NCBI GenBank assembly: GCA_949295065.1
Contig: CASFJQ010000031.1
Coordinates: 1 to 34,425 of the forward strand
Origin: an uncultured Parabacteroides sp.
GTDB lineage: Bacteria > Bacteroidota > Bacteroidia > Bacteroidales > Tannerellaceae
Length of the DNA: 34,425 bases
Direction of reading: 5' to 3'
Shown here: piece after piece, positions 1 through 7,519 of the stretch
Layout: each line of letters opens with the position of its first letter
How positions within the stretch are numbered: position 1 is the stretch's first letter
Made by a program: the position numbers and the translations under genes
Notes under the pieces: generated by a model
The model's input: only the letters and a program-made list of their open reading frames with translations
What the model was told of the DNA's origin: nothing
Database searches by the model: none

Positions 1-306
1 AAGTCTGCCTTGTTCGTTATGTTCCGAAAAATAACGTACAGCTATATGTATAAGTGAATCCGAAGTATGTTTCCTATTGCTTTTATCCGTTGCCTGAGTC
101 ATCAACAGACACCATGTGGCATATTCCAACTCAGAACTTTTCTCCGGAGATGGCAAAGACGAAAGCAAATGGTATGCACTGTCCGGATTGGTATAAACCA
201 GACTGTCTGCCCTCTGTAATATCGGGGAAATTTGGAGATCGTTCCGGCAACCGGATATAAGTAGCGGAAGTAGCAGAAATATATATAAGATATATGTTCT
301 TATCAT
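1..306 (-). CDS. Lipoprotein N-terminus, probably TPR-type (cut by window edge)
   Basis: Reading the minus strand from the ATG at 306 gives 102 open codons that run off the left edge, so the gene is partial. The first 20 residues form a lipoprotein signal: a hydrophobic stretch (ILYIFLLLPLLIS) ending in the lipobox LISGC, with Cys20 as the lipidated residue. What follows (RADSLVYTNPDSAYHLLSSL) resembles the start of Bacteroides tetratricopeptide-repeat lipoproteins, whose first helix often reads ADSLxxxxPDSAxxLL. No enzymatic motif is visible in the part present. It starts 36 bases beyond the stop of the upstream ATPase gene on the same strand and may be co-transcribed with it. The lipoprotein call is firm; the TPR call is inference from one helix. 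Confidence 0.75.
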   Translation of the reverse strand, partial: MIRTYILYIFLLLPLLISGCRNDLQISPILQRADSLVYTNPDSAYHLLSSLPSPEKSSELEYATWCLLMTQATDKSNRKHTSDSLIHIAVRYFSEHNEQGRL

Positions 307-342
307 AGCAATATTGTTCTTACTTTATAATCAAGTTGATTT

Positions 343-1656
343 TCAATTCTTCAAACAAGCCAGTGGTATAACATACACTCCATCATCTCTTTTATATGCC
401 ATTTCACCGCCAGTCAATACAATCATCAGATCAGGTTCTTTTAAAGGCATTTGCTTTTCTTGCTCATTTTTTTCTTTTATAAGCCTTTTTATTTCCAACA
501 GATGTTTTGCTCCTTCATCTACTTCACGACTACCAAGTTTACACTCTATCAAAGCAAAACGACCATCATCTAAACGTAGCACAATATCAGCTTCTAGCCC
601 ATATCTGTCATTATAGTATGAAATCTTGCCACCTAAACTTTGTGAATAAACCTTCAGGTCACGAATACACATACACTCAAATATAAATCCAAACGTCTTT
701 AAATCTAGCTCAAGTATCTGAGGTGATGCTCCTAATGCAGCGATAGCAATTGAAGGATCGGTAAAACATCTTTTCCTACTACTCCTGATAGCACTTGCGG
801 AACGTATAGCAGGACACCAGGCTTCGATATCTTCTATGACAAAAAGTCTTTCTAAAGCGCTTACATATTCATCAAATGTTTTCATTGCAATCCCCTCCAT
901 CTCAACAGAAACATCAGCAAGCATTTTAGTTTTTTGAATTAATGTACATAGATTACGTCCGTATGAACGTAGTATAAGTCTTGCTAAAGAAGGATTTCTC
1001 TGAACATTGTCTATCCTTGATATATCCTCATTGCAAACTACATTGACATAATCTTTTGCTATTAACAATTTAGCCTTCTCACTCAAAGCTGTCATTGATT
1101 CTGGCCACCCACCCCGACATGCCGCAAATATAAGATTCTCAATAGTAATTGATGACATAATTCCATCAATCTCTATATCAGATTTATCAAAAAGATCTTT
1201 AATGGAAATCTCTCCATTCGACTCTCCTGATTCAAACAAACTCATAGGATACATTGTCATTGTAGAAATTCTTCCTGTTCCTGTATGAAGCCTTTTATAC
1301 TCTTCTCCATCCTTTTTCTTTTCATCTATGACAGTTGATCCAGTAAGTATAAACTGCCCTTTTGCCCTTCTTTCATCAACAGCCATACGCACAGCGTCCC
1401 AAAGTACTGGTACGTCCTGCCACTCATCTATAAGTCTCGGAGTTTCACCCTTTAGGAGTAATGAAGGTTTTGTTCTTGCAGTAGCCAAATATCCGGCACG
1501 TCTATCTGGATCCTGAAGTTTTATATAACTTCTAGAATGCTCCATTGCTGTCGTTGTTTTTCCACACCACTTTGGTCCCTTTATTTGCACAGCTCCAAAG
1601 GCTTCAAGACGCAAGGTTAATTCGTCATCTACTATTCTTTTTCGGTAATCTTTCAT
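343..1656 (-). CDS. AAA-type ATPase with DUF4143 C-terminal domain
   Basis: A 437-residue cytoplasmic P-loop ATPase of the AAA_14/DUF4143 type. Walker A is GPKWCGKT (residues 27-34), Walker B is LIDEWQ (75-80), and ILTGST (103-108) fits a sensor strand. The C-terminal part carries LEADIVL (354-360) and IECKLG (370-375), with a Glu at 327: the spacing of a PD-(D/E)xK nuclease-like fold, as usual in this family. Proteins of this type are abundant in Bacteroidales and have no settled function; ATP-dependent DNA or toxin-related roles have been suggested. There is no neighbouring toxin or transposase. The ATG at 1656 lies about 20 bases after a recognisable -7 box, and a four-copy 23-bp array sits immediately upstream of the promoter. 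The family call is solid; the function is unknown. Confidence 0.88.
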   Translation of the reverse strand: MKDYRKRIVDDELTLRLEAFGAVQIKGPKWCGKTTTAMEHSRSYIKLQDPDRRAGYLATARTKPSLLLKGETPRLIDEWQDVPVLWDAVRMAVDERRAKGQFILTGSTVIDEKKKDGEEYKRLHTGTGRISTMTMYPMSLFESGESNGEISIKDLFDKSDIEIDGIMSSITIENLIFAACRGGWPESMTALSEKAKLLIAKDYVNVVCNEDISRIDNVQRNPSLARLILRSYGRNLCTLIQKTKMLADVSVEMEGIAMKTFDEYVSALERLFVIEDIEAWCPAIRSASAIRSSRKRCFTDPSIAIAALGASPQILELDLKTFGFIFECMCIRDLKVYSQSLGGKISYYNDRYGLEADIVLRLDDGRFALIECKLGSREVDEGAKHLLEIKRLIKEKNEQEKQMPLKEPDLMIVLTGGEMAYKRDDGVYVIPLACLKN

Positions 1657-1675
1657 ATCTTTTATTTTTTGACAG

Positions 1676-1707
1676 CTAAAATACCATGATTTAACAATAT
1701 ATCCAAA
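1676..1707 (-). promoter_or_regulatory. Promoter of the DUF4143 ATPase gene
   Basis: On the minus strand, TTTG (1707-1704) is followed after 20 bases by TATTTTAG (1683-1676), one mismatch from the Bacteroides -7 consensus TAnnTTTG. The start codon at 1656 follows closely, giving a short leader. The four-copy array at 1710-1801 begins three bases upstream of the -33 box. Confidence 0.6.
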
Positions 1708-1709
1708 CC

Positions 1710-1801
1710 AAGTAGTGTTTTTGTGGCATTTTAAGTGGTGTTTTTGCGGTATTTTAAGTAGCGTTTTTGTGGTATTTTAAGTAGTGTTTTTGTGATATTT
1801 C
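1710..1801. repeat. Tandem array, four copies of a 23-bp unit
   Basis: Units start at 1710, 1733, 1756 and 1779. Each reads close to AAGTAGTGTTTTTGTGG followed by (T/C)ATTTT; single-base differences separate the copies and the last copy diverges at its end. The period of 23 is not a multiple of three and the array is outside any gene. It abuts the -33 box of the ATPase promoter, a position typical of operator or activator sites. Confidence 0.9.
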
Positions 1802-2022
1802 AACTCTCAAGGAAATTCTACTGAACGAACTTTCTCGGGCAGATAACAAGCTAAACTTTCAGGAGTTAAGAAGTTATAAGGAGTTATGACTTTGCTTCGC
1901 ATATCCAAGAAGTTAAAAGACAATAGATTTATAAACAAATAGTATTGGCCTTTAACTCCTATTACTCCTTTTTAACTCCATTAACTCCATAACCTATAGC
2001 ACTTGCAAAACTTAAGACAAAT
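1802..2022. other. Intergenic region with inverted GGAGTTAA-rich blocks
   Basis: No gene is seen here. Blocks built of GGAGTTA-like words lie in opposite orientation at about 1861-1888 and 1954-1993 (plus-strand GGAGTTAAGAAGTTATAAGG against TTTAACTCCATTAACTCC). Together they could fold, and they resemble the repeat family found after the MATE and CBS genes further right. Confidence 0.5.
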
Positions 2023-3210
2023 TCATTTCTTATGTTTTAGCAACATAATCACAGGATTAGAATCCTCATCAAGCTTTGAAGCAATTTCTTTTAATTCACC
2101 TTTCAACTCTCCTTTCTCATAAGATTCAACTAATTGATAAGCTTCTATAGGATACCATGCTCCGATTTCATGATTTACCGGTTCTGTATGGTTTATATAG
2201 ATTTCTTGTTTAGTCGTAAAATCACCATTATATACTTTATATCGAGAAAAGGATTGTTCCTTAGTATCATACACAAAAAAGTTTCTTGGAAATCCTTCCT
2301 TCGAATCCCAATCATATACATTTTTTATCGTTTCCATAAAATAATAACGCTCAGACAGCAATCTGATAACCATGAAAATTTCCGGATTCAAAGATTGAAT
2401 TGATGGAGTTTTTTTAATAAAAGGACGCATACTAAAATCTGTCGGGAAGTAATACACTGTATCAGATGAAAGTTCCGACAAAATCCAGTTTTTGTTAAAA
2501 GGAAATATTGAATAATAAGAACCTGGTCCCACTCCAACTACCGATTGATTTCCACTGCCGCCTTCCCTTATTTGACCTAAAAATTTCTTTTCCTTAAATG
2601 GAGTTTGTATTTTTCTGACAACTTTACCGTCCTGCTTGGATATAAGAACAAAAGGTGTCTCTTTATGGAATTCATCATAGCAAATCAAATGATGTCTGTC
2701 ATAATTGAATATATGAGTATAAAATCTGATATCACCACTATTTACATTTCTGAAACTTCTTTTAAATACACCAAATAAATCATATACCAAAACTTTTCTC
2801 CCTAAAATGTCATTAATAAACATTTCTTCATTTGCTTCATCCAAAATTGCACCATAAAGACTTATATATTCTTCTCCACCTTGTCCCTTATGGTTTATTT
2901 TTCGTATTGCTTTACCAGTTCTATCATACAGAAAAATATTTCCATCATTAATTCTGTTTTCGTTTTTTACCAATATGTATTTTTTAGTTATATCAAGAAC
3001 AATACCCTGATTAATAAACTCTTCGTTAGTTTCCAGCGGAACATATTCCACATCCATAAAGTCCTGGATAACCAGCTCTTTTTGAGATGAATAATTATCA
3101 GTAACATCAACCGTAATTAAATCATAATTTTCTATTTGCTCTTGTCCTATACTTTTGGGTACAAAAACTAAATGAAAAATAATCAGTAAAATTAAACTTG
3201 CTCTTTCCAT
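2023..3210 (-). CDS. Six-bladed beta-propeller exported protein (paralogue 1)
   Basis: A 395-residue exported protein of the Bacteroidales six-bladed beta-propeller family (DUF5128/BF3164-like). An N-terminal hydrophobic signal (LILLIIFHLVFVP) is followed by SIGQ, with no lipobox Cys, unlike its two neighbours. Family marks are DVEYVPLETNEEF near residue 53, a blade ending in IRKINHKGQGGEEY, and the conserved tail SKLDEDSNPVIML. Many segments match the gene at 5221-6426, so the two are recent duplicates. The ATG at 3210 is preceded by AAAGGA at a good spacing. The gene lies 83 bases after the second propeller gene and may be in its transcript. These proteins have no known enzymatic role; a surface or periplasmic binding function is likely. 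Confidence 0.85.
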   Translation of the reverse strand: MERASLILLIIFHLVFVPKSIGQEQIENYDLITVDVTDNYSSQKELVIQDFMDVEYVPLETNEEFINQGIVLDITKKYILVKNENRINDGNIFLYDRTGKAIRKINHKGQGGEEYISLYGAILDEANEEMFINDILGRKVLVYDLFGVFKRSFRNVNSGDIRFYTHIFNYDRHHLICYDEFHKETPFVLISKQDGKVVRKIQTPFKEKKFLGQIREGGSGNQSVVGVGPGSYYSIFPFNKNWILSELSSDTVYYFPTDFSMRPFIKKTPSIQSLNPEIFMVIRLLSERYYFMETIKNVYDWDSKEGFPRNFFVYDTKEQSFSRYKVYNGDFTTKQEIYINHTEPVNHEIGAWYPIEAYQLVESYEKGELKGELKEIASKLDEDSNPVIMLLKHKK

Positions 3211-3293
3211 ACGTTATCCTTTATAAAATATTTTACTCGTTGGCGGAATTAAAAAGATATATGATCTTCAATCACAAAACCCTTTATTTTAAC

Positions 3294-4472
3294 TCAATCC
3301 GGCATCTTCAACGTTACCACCTGAAGTACCGGATTATCATCTTCAGACAAATCCTCAAGAATATGTTTAACAGAATCTTTCACATTATTTTTATCCGTTA
3401 AATCTTCCAACAATGCTGCTGCCGAAACATAACCTACAATTTTATTATTAGTATAAAACCGAGGAAGAATAGGATAACCATTTTGTAAATCGTCAGTAAA
3501 ACCATCTATTTTAGCATTCCTGCCACGGACACGGCAAACCTCGTTATTAATTTTATCATACAATGCTAACCTCCGTTGGTTTTGCAGATAATGAAAACAT
3601 ATACAATCAGACATTTCAAAAATATCATAAAATGATATTTTATTATCAGCCTCTTTATTAATTTCGCCAAATCCCGTATCTCCTGTTTCAGTTACAATCA
3701 TATCATCCAGCATACTATATTTCTCATATCTACCCAGATTTAAAAAATATGCGGGATTTTTCTTATCTCCAATCAATTGATAAACATTAGCTTCCAACGG
3801 ATCTTTACAATATAACGCATTATTGTATGTATAAATAATAGTATTGGTAAATATAAAACCTGGATATTTGACATTCTCTTTTTTAATAAATGGGAAATCA
3901 TATATTTTCTCGCCATTCTCATTATAAACAATCAACTCACTTGAATTTTGCTTATTAAAATATAGCATCGGATACATATAAAACAACTTTTTGTCTGAAT
4001 CATAATGTAGCAACAACTCTCCATCACCAACAGGAATATCTCTTATGAAATTCCCATCGAATGAAAAAACTTTAATTTTTTTAGCCAATAAATCATTTAC
4101 ATATATTTCCCTCTTATGATTGTCATACTTAGCCGAAGTTATTTTCAAGTATTCTTCCGGACCTTGACCTTCTTTACCTATTTTACGAATAAACTTTCCT
4201 TCTTTTGAAAATTGGAACAATTGGTAATCACCTCTGACAAACAGGTAGTCTCCACAAAATTCAACATTATACAAGTCTCTGCCCAAAAGACAATCAGGAG
4301 TAGTTTCCAATGCTATATATTCCACATCTGAAGCTATTCTACTTATATTAATCTCTTTGACATGCTCAATACCATCACCAAAAGGTATTTCCTTTATTGA
4401 ATCATTGGGCGTGTTTGTGCAATTAACACAAAGGAGTAATAAAATTGCGATATTCAATAATATTAATTTCAT
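3294..4472 (-). CDS. Six-bladed beta-propeller lipoprotein (paralogue 2)
   Basis: A 392-residue lipoprotein: signal KLILLNIAILLLLCVNC with Cys18 as lipidation site. It shares the family pattern with its neighbours: SDVEYIALETTPDCLLG near the N-terminus, KFIRKIGKEGQGPEEY closing a blade, and LSEDDNPVLQV at the C-terminus. It is clearly more divergent than paralogues 1 and 3, which resemble each other more, so it probably represents an older duplication. A TATGTTTG -7 box lies 75-82 bases upstream of the start and a four-unit repeat array about 190 bases upstream. Function is unknown; a beta-propeller lipoprotein on the periplasmic or outer face is the family expectation. Confidence 0.85.
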   Translation of the reverse strand: MKLILLNIAILLLLCVNCTNTPNDSIKEIPFGDGIEHVKEINISRIASDVEYIALETTPDCLLGRDLYNVEFCGDYLFVRGDYQLFQFSKEGKFIRKIGKEGQGPEEYLKITSAKYDNHKREIYVNDLLAKKIKVFSFDGNFIRDIPVGDGELLLHYDSDKKLFYMYPMLYFNKQNSSELIVYNENGEKIYDFPFIKKENVKYPGFIFTNTIIYTYNNALYCKDPLEANVYQLIGDKKNPAYFLNLGRYEKYSMLDDMIVTETGDTGFGEINKEADNKISFYDIFEMSDCICFHYLQNQRRLALYDKINNEVCRVRGRNAKIDGFTDDLQNGYPILPRFYTNNKIVGYVSAAALLEDLTDKNNVKDSVKHILEDLSEDDNPVLQVVTLKMPD

Positions 4473-4546
4473 AATAATATATTTATCAAGGTTTACTATT
4501 AATGTCTAATTCGTTAGAAAACGACAATTACTCAAAAAATATTTGG

Positions 4547-4554
4547 CAAACATA
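4547..4554 (-). promoter_or_regulatory. -7 box for propeller paralogue 2
   Basis: Minus-strand TATGTTTG matches TAnnTTTG exactly. A TTG at 4575-4573 sits 18 bases upstream as a weak -33. The leader to the ATG at 4472 would be about 68 bases. Confidence 0.5.
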
Positions 4555-4659
4555 AAAAAAAAGCATAAGAAACAACCATATAATTGTTAAACAATTATAA
4601 CAGATAAAAGATTATTACACCATCATAAAAATCACGTCCATAATCCATCAAAAATACTT

Positions 4660-4748
4660 CCGAATGTAATCAGTTTTACTTCCGTAAGTAATTCAATTTT
4701 CTCTCGGAAGTAATTTAAGTTACATTCGGACGTAAATTTCTGAAATTT
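4660..4748. repeat. Four-unit ~22-bp degenerate array (CCG/CGG...GTAA)
   Basis: Successive units begin CCGAATGTAA (4660), CCGTAAGTAA (4682), CGGAAGTAA (4705) and CGGACGTAA (4727), with lengths 22, 23, 22 and 22. Only the first ten or so bases of each unit are conserved; the rest is AT-rich. The array also forms nested inverted pairs: CCGAATGTAA at 4660 with TTACATTCGG at 4720, and TTACTTCCG at 4676 with CGGAAGTAA at 4705. Confidence 0.7.
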
Positions 4749-4765
4749 CAAACAGGTTATTTCGC

Positions 4766-4831
4766 AAAAAAGGTCGGCATCTTTTTTTAGAAACACTACG
4801 AGCTTTTCCGGAAAAGATGCCGACCTTTTTT
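4766..4831. terminator. Perfect 20-bp inverted repeat, likely bidirectional terminator
   Basis: The left arm (4766-4785) and right arm (4812-4831) are exact reverse complements: six A, GGTCGGCATC, four T on the left, mirrored on the right. The loop is 26 bases. A-run/T-run ends on both strands fit an intrinsic terminator working in both directions, about 390 bases after the end of propeller paralogue 3. An element remnant cannot be excluded. Confidence 0.7.
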
Positions 4832-5220
4832 AGGAGACTTCACGATTAATTATATTATTAAGGCTTTCAGTCTTGATTGATGCTAATATATTATTCCACC
4901 TAAATTAACGAGAACCTATTTTTTTATTTTTGCAAGTTTCACAATCTTACTATATCATTAATTATCAATAGCATCATGTGACTTTGAAATATTTATTAAC
5001 ATTCACATATTATGCAAACTCCAAATTTTGTTTAAATAACTTCAGTCACATCTTTTCTCTGATTTTCACGGATTTGAAGATATGGTGAAACTTGCTTTTG
5101 GAAAGTTTCCTGTTATCAGTAAGAATTATCCTAAATGACATATAATTTCTGCAAGCATACGCATCATCTATTTTTCGCTTACATTATTATGAATCCATAT
5201 AATTCACGTTACATTATCTC

Positions 5221-6399
5221 TCACCTCTTAGGCTTCACCAACATAATCACCCTATTATCATCCTCACCCAATTTTGAAGCAACTTCCTTTAGTTTTCCTT
5301 TCAGCTTTCCATCCTCATAATCTTTACAAAGTTCAAAGGCATCAAGCGTTGCCCATAATTCGCCTTTGGAATTTATCGGAGTAAACATTACCATGTATAA
5401 TTCTTTTTTACTGGTATAATCGCCGTTATATACAATATAGCTCGAAAATTCCTTTTCCTTTGTATCGTATATGAAGTATGTTTTCGGGAACCCTTTGTTT
5501 TTTTCAAAATCAAAAATATTTGTTATACCTTCCATAAAATAATAACGGTCAGATACTAGTCTTAGAACCAAGAAAATCTCCGGATTCATGGTTTGGATAG
5601 ACGGTGTCCGCGCGATGAACGGACGTAAACTATAATCGGGCATCAAGGTGTATGCCGTGTCGCAAGATGGTTCAAACAATATCCAATTCCCATTAAATGG
5701 AATGATTCTGCTGTAAGGTTCCGGAAAGGCTCCTCTTGAACTATTTTCCATTCTTAAGACTTGAAAAAAGTACTTCTTCTCTTTAAAGGGAGGTATAATT
5801 TCTTTGTTTATGCTTCCATCTTTCTTTGATACAAACAGAAACGGTATTTTCTTATTGACTTCATCATAACAAATCAGATTTTCTTTGTCATAATTAAACA
5901 TTTGCTCATAAAACCTGGAATCACCATCTGATTTCTGTTTAAAACTTCGTTTAAAATTACCCTCTAAATCATACACATATATTTTTTTTACAAAATGATC
6001 ATTCACAAATATTTCATTATTCTCTTCATCCAATGTAATATTTGTAATATTAATATAAGTATATTCTTCTCCGCCTTGTCCTTTTCGGTTTATCTTACGG
6101 ATGGCTTTTCCTTTACGGTTATACACAAAAATATCACCGTCATTATTATAGTTTGTTACTATTATATATTTTTCTCCAACAGCTTGTACATAACCATGAT
6201 TAATAAACTCATCGTTAGTTTCCAAAGGAATATACTCCACATCCATAAAGTCCTGAAATATCAGTTCTTTTTTGGGGGAATAACTGCTTTTGGTTACATC
6301 AACTGTTATAAAACCATCAGTCGGAAGGTTTCCGCTACAACCTGTAATTAAGAACAGGATAATAATCTCTACAAGAGTCAATATTTCCAGATTTTTCAT
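5221..6399 (-). CDS. Six-bladed beta-propeller lipoprotein (paralogue 3)
   Basis: The reading frame opens at 6426, but the ATG at 6399 places a clean lipoprotein signal (MKNLEILTLVEIIILFLITG, then Cys) at the N-terminus, so I chose it; the product is 392 residues. The mature protein shows DFMDVEYIPLETNDEF, IRKINRKGQGGEEY and the tail SKLGEDDNRVIMLV, as in paralogue 1, with which it aligns almost end to end. Unlike paralogue 1 it keeps the lipobox. The gene is preceded by a 22-bp tandem array inside an inverted repeat (6462-6612). No catalytic motif is seen. A role as an exported binding or scaffold protein is inference from the fold only. Confidence 0.85.
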   Translation of the reverse strand: MKNLEILTLVEIIILFLITGCSGNLPTDGFITVDVTKSSYSPKKELIFQDFMDVEYIPLETNDEFINHGYVQAVGEKYIIVTNYNNDGDIFVYNRKGKAIRKINRKGQGGEEYTYINITNITLDEENNEIFVNDHFVKKIYVYDLEGNFKRSFKQKSDGDSRFYEQMFNYDKENLICYDEVNKKIPFLFVSKKDGSINKEIIPPFKEKKYFFQVLRMENSSRGAFPEPYSRIIPFNGNWILFEPSCDTAYTLMPDYSLRPFIARTPSIQTMNPEIFLVLRLVSDRYYFMEGITNIFDFEKNKGFPKTYFIYDTKEKEFSSYIVYNGDYTSKKELYMVMFTPINSKGELWATLDAFELCKDYEDGKLKGKLKEVASKLGEDDNRVIMLVKPKR

Positions 6400-6461
6400 A
6401 ATACTAATATTAAATTTAAACATCAAACTATTATATACATTCCTTCATTTCGCAGTTACGA

Positions 6462-6612
6462 CTTAATCCAAAAGTCTAATTAAAAATATCGATTCACCTA
6501 GGTTGATTGATTAACTCACCTAGGTTGATTGATCGGCTCACCTAGGTTGATTGATTAACTCACCTGGGTTGATTGATTGGTTCACCTTGGTAAGCCGATA
6601 ATTTGGATTAAG
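6462..6612. repeat. 22-bp tandem array bracketed by an 11-bp inverted repeat
   Basis: Four full units and a partial fifth start at 6494, 6516, 6538, 6560 and 6582. Each begins TCACCTAGGTTGATTGAT (the fourth has one change, the fifth is TCACCTTGG), while the last four bases alternate (TAAC, CGGC, TAAC, TGGT). The array lies between CTTAATCCAAA (6462-6472) and its exact complement TTTGGATTAAG (6602-6612). It ends about 95 bases upstream of the start of propeller paralogue 3. Confidence 0.9.
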
Positions 6613-7027
6613 CGAAGTTGCTCTTTCATCTTATTTTTCCTCCATTACTATCACATAAAATTCAAGAAAAAGAAGACATCATTATCAAAGTATTATACTT
6701 TTGGCTGTAAAGATATAAGGAAATGCATCAGATTAAGCTGACACCTCAAAAGAAGACTAACCAAATGTATTACAAACAATTAAAACGCTATCATATGTTT
6801 TTTTCACCTGACACTTTCAGTTAAAATAATATAATTTACTATTCCAATTAGCCTTTTCTCATTTGTCTTTGAAGATTGTAGGAACAGGAAAATGGTTTTA
6901 AGGGAATAAAAAGTTTTCTCATATAAATACCTAAAAATGTTTATAAATATATGATCAAAATAATAGCATAGGAAATCAAAAGTAAATAAATCTCTGTCTA
7001 AAATAATAGGAAAACCCATATTTTTCT
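6613..7027. other. AT-rich intergenic region upstream of rnpB
   Basis: About 415 bases with no supported gene. A 71-codon minus-strand frame at 6804-7019 is Phe/Leu/Ile-rich in the way AT-rich noncoding DNA is, and has no family resemblance. Confidence 0.5.
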
Positions 7028-7035
7028 TACCTTTG
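7028..7035 (+). promoter_or_regulatory. -7 box of rnpB
   Basis: TACCTTTG matches TAnnTTTG and ends 13 bases before the first base of the P1 helix, the right place for the RNase P RNA transcript. No clear -33 TTTG is seen. Confidence 0.6.
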
Positions 7036-7048
7036 TCTCCAATAATTC

Positions 7049-7420
7049 AAAACAGTTTGTCGGCTTGTCGCTCACTTTTCGGAGTGTGAGGAAAGTCCGG
7101 GCAACACAGAGCACCATACTTCTTAACGGGAAGCAGTCCGCGAGGGTTGAGTAATGTAACAGAAAATAACCGCCAAAGCTGATGCCGAGGTAAGGGTGAA
7201 AAGGTGAGGTAAGAGCTCACCGGGTCTTTTGGCAACAAAGGATGCCGTACAACTTATGGGTTGAAAGGTCATGTATACCGGCGCATGTAGGGCTGCTCGT
7301 CCGATGCCGGGGGGTGGACCGATAAAGCTCACCGGCGACGGTGAGATCAGATAAATGGCAGGCACTTTTTCCGGTAATGCGGAAGAAGCACAGGACCCGG
7401 CTTACAGACAAACTGTTTTT
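7049..7420 (+). ncRNA. rnpB: RNase P RNA, bacterial type A
   Basis: The catalytic RNA of RNase P, which removes tRNA 5' leaders. The universally conserved 5' block GAGGAAAGTCCGGGC is at about 7088-7102, and the 3' block ACAGGACCCGGCTTA is at about 7390-7404. The ends close as helix P1: AAAACAGTTTGTC (7049-7061) pairs perfectly with 7407-7419. A T-run follows at once, in keeping with a 3' end there. Length (about 370) is normal for Bacteroidetes. All apparent protein frames across this stretch are artefacts. Confidence 0.95.
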
Positions 7421-7428
7421 TAAAAAGA

Positions 7429-7505
7429 GACAAGGCAACAAGGTTTCAGATACAAGAAAAAACCTCGTAAACTCGTCAACTTGTTTTCTTGTCAATGTCA
7501 ACTCC
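7429..7505. repeat. Dispersed CAAGG/CCTTG-type repeat block
   Basis: A degenerate copy of the family: GACAAGGCAACAAGG and TACAAG, then CTCGTAAACTCGTCAACTTG and CTTGTCAA. It fills the gap between rnpB and the YihY gene. Confidence 0.55.
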
Positions 7506-7519
7506 ATAAAACGCGCGCT

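Larger units (their letters stand above)
4473..5220. other. Long AT-rich intergenic region
   Basis: These 748 bases hold no convincing gene. They contain the promoter of paralogue 2, a four-unit CGGA/gtaa array (4660-4748), and a perfect 20-bp hairpin (4766-4831). The part from about 4840 to 5220 is AT-rich with nothing recognisable, except a 32-codon stub with no start that ends in TGA near 5138, which is too short to interpret. Confidence 0.6.

Noticed and set aside
54-260. Plus-strand 68-codon frame at the left edge
   Set aside because: The opposite strand here encodes a lipoprotein with a perfect signal and lipobox that continues off the edge; this frame is its shadow.
1710-1801. CRISPR array
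   Set aside because: Units are head-to-tail with no unique spacers, and no cas genes are near.
5043-5141. 32-codon stub ending in TGA (includes DFHGFEDMVKLAF)
   Set aside because: It reads like the end of a protein, but there is no start and the frame is closed upstream. Too short to call a pseudogene.
6804-7019. Minus-strand 71-codon frame upstream of rnpB
   Set aside because: Composition is that of AT-rich noncoding DNA, no family resemblance, and no promoter or ribosome site.
7047-7507. Several minus-strand frames across 7047-7507
   Set aside because: They overlap the RNase P RNA, whose conserved blocks and P1 helix are clear.
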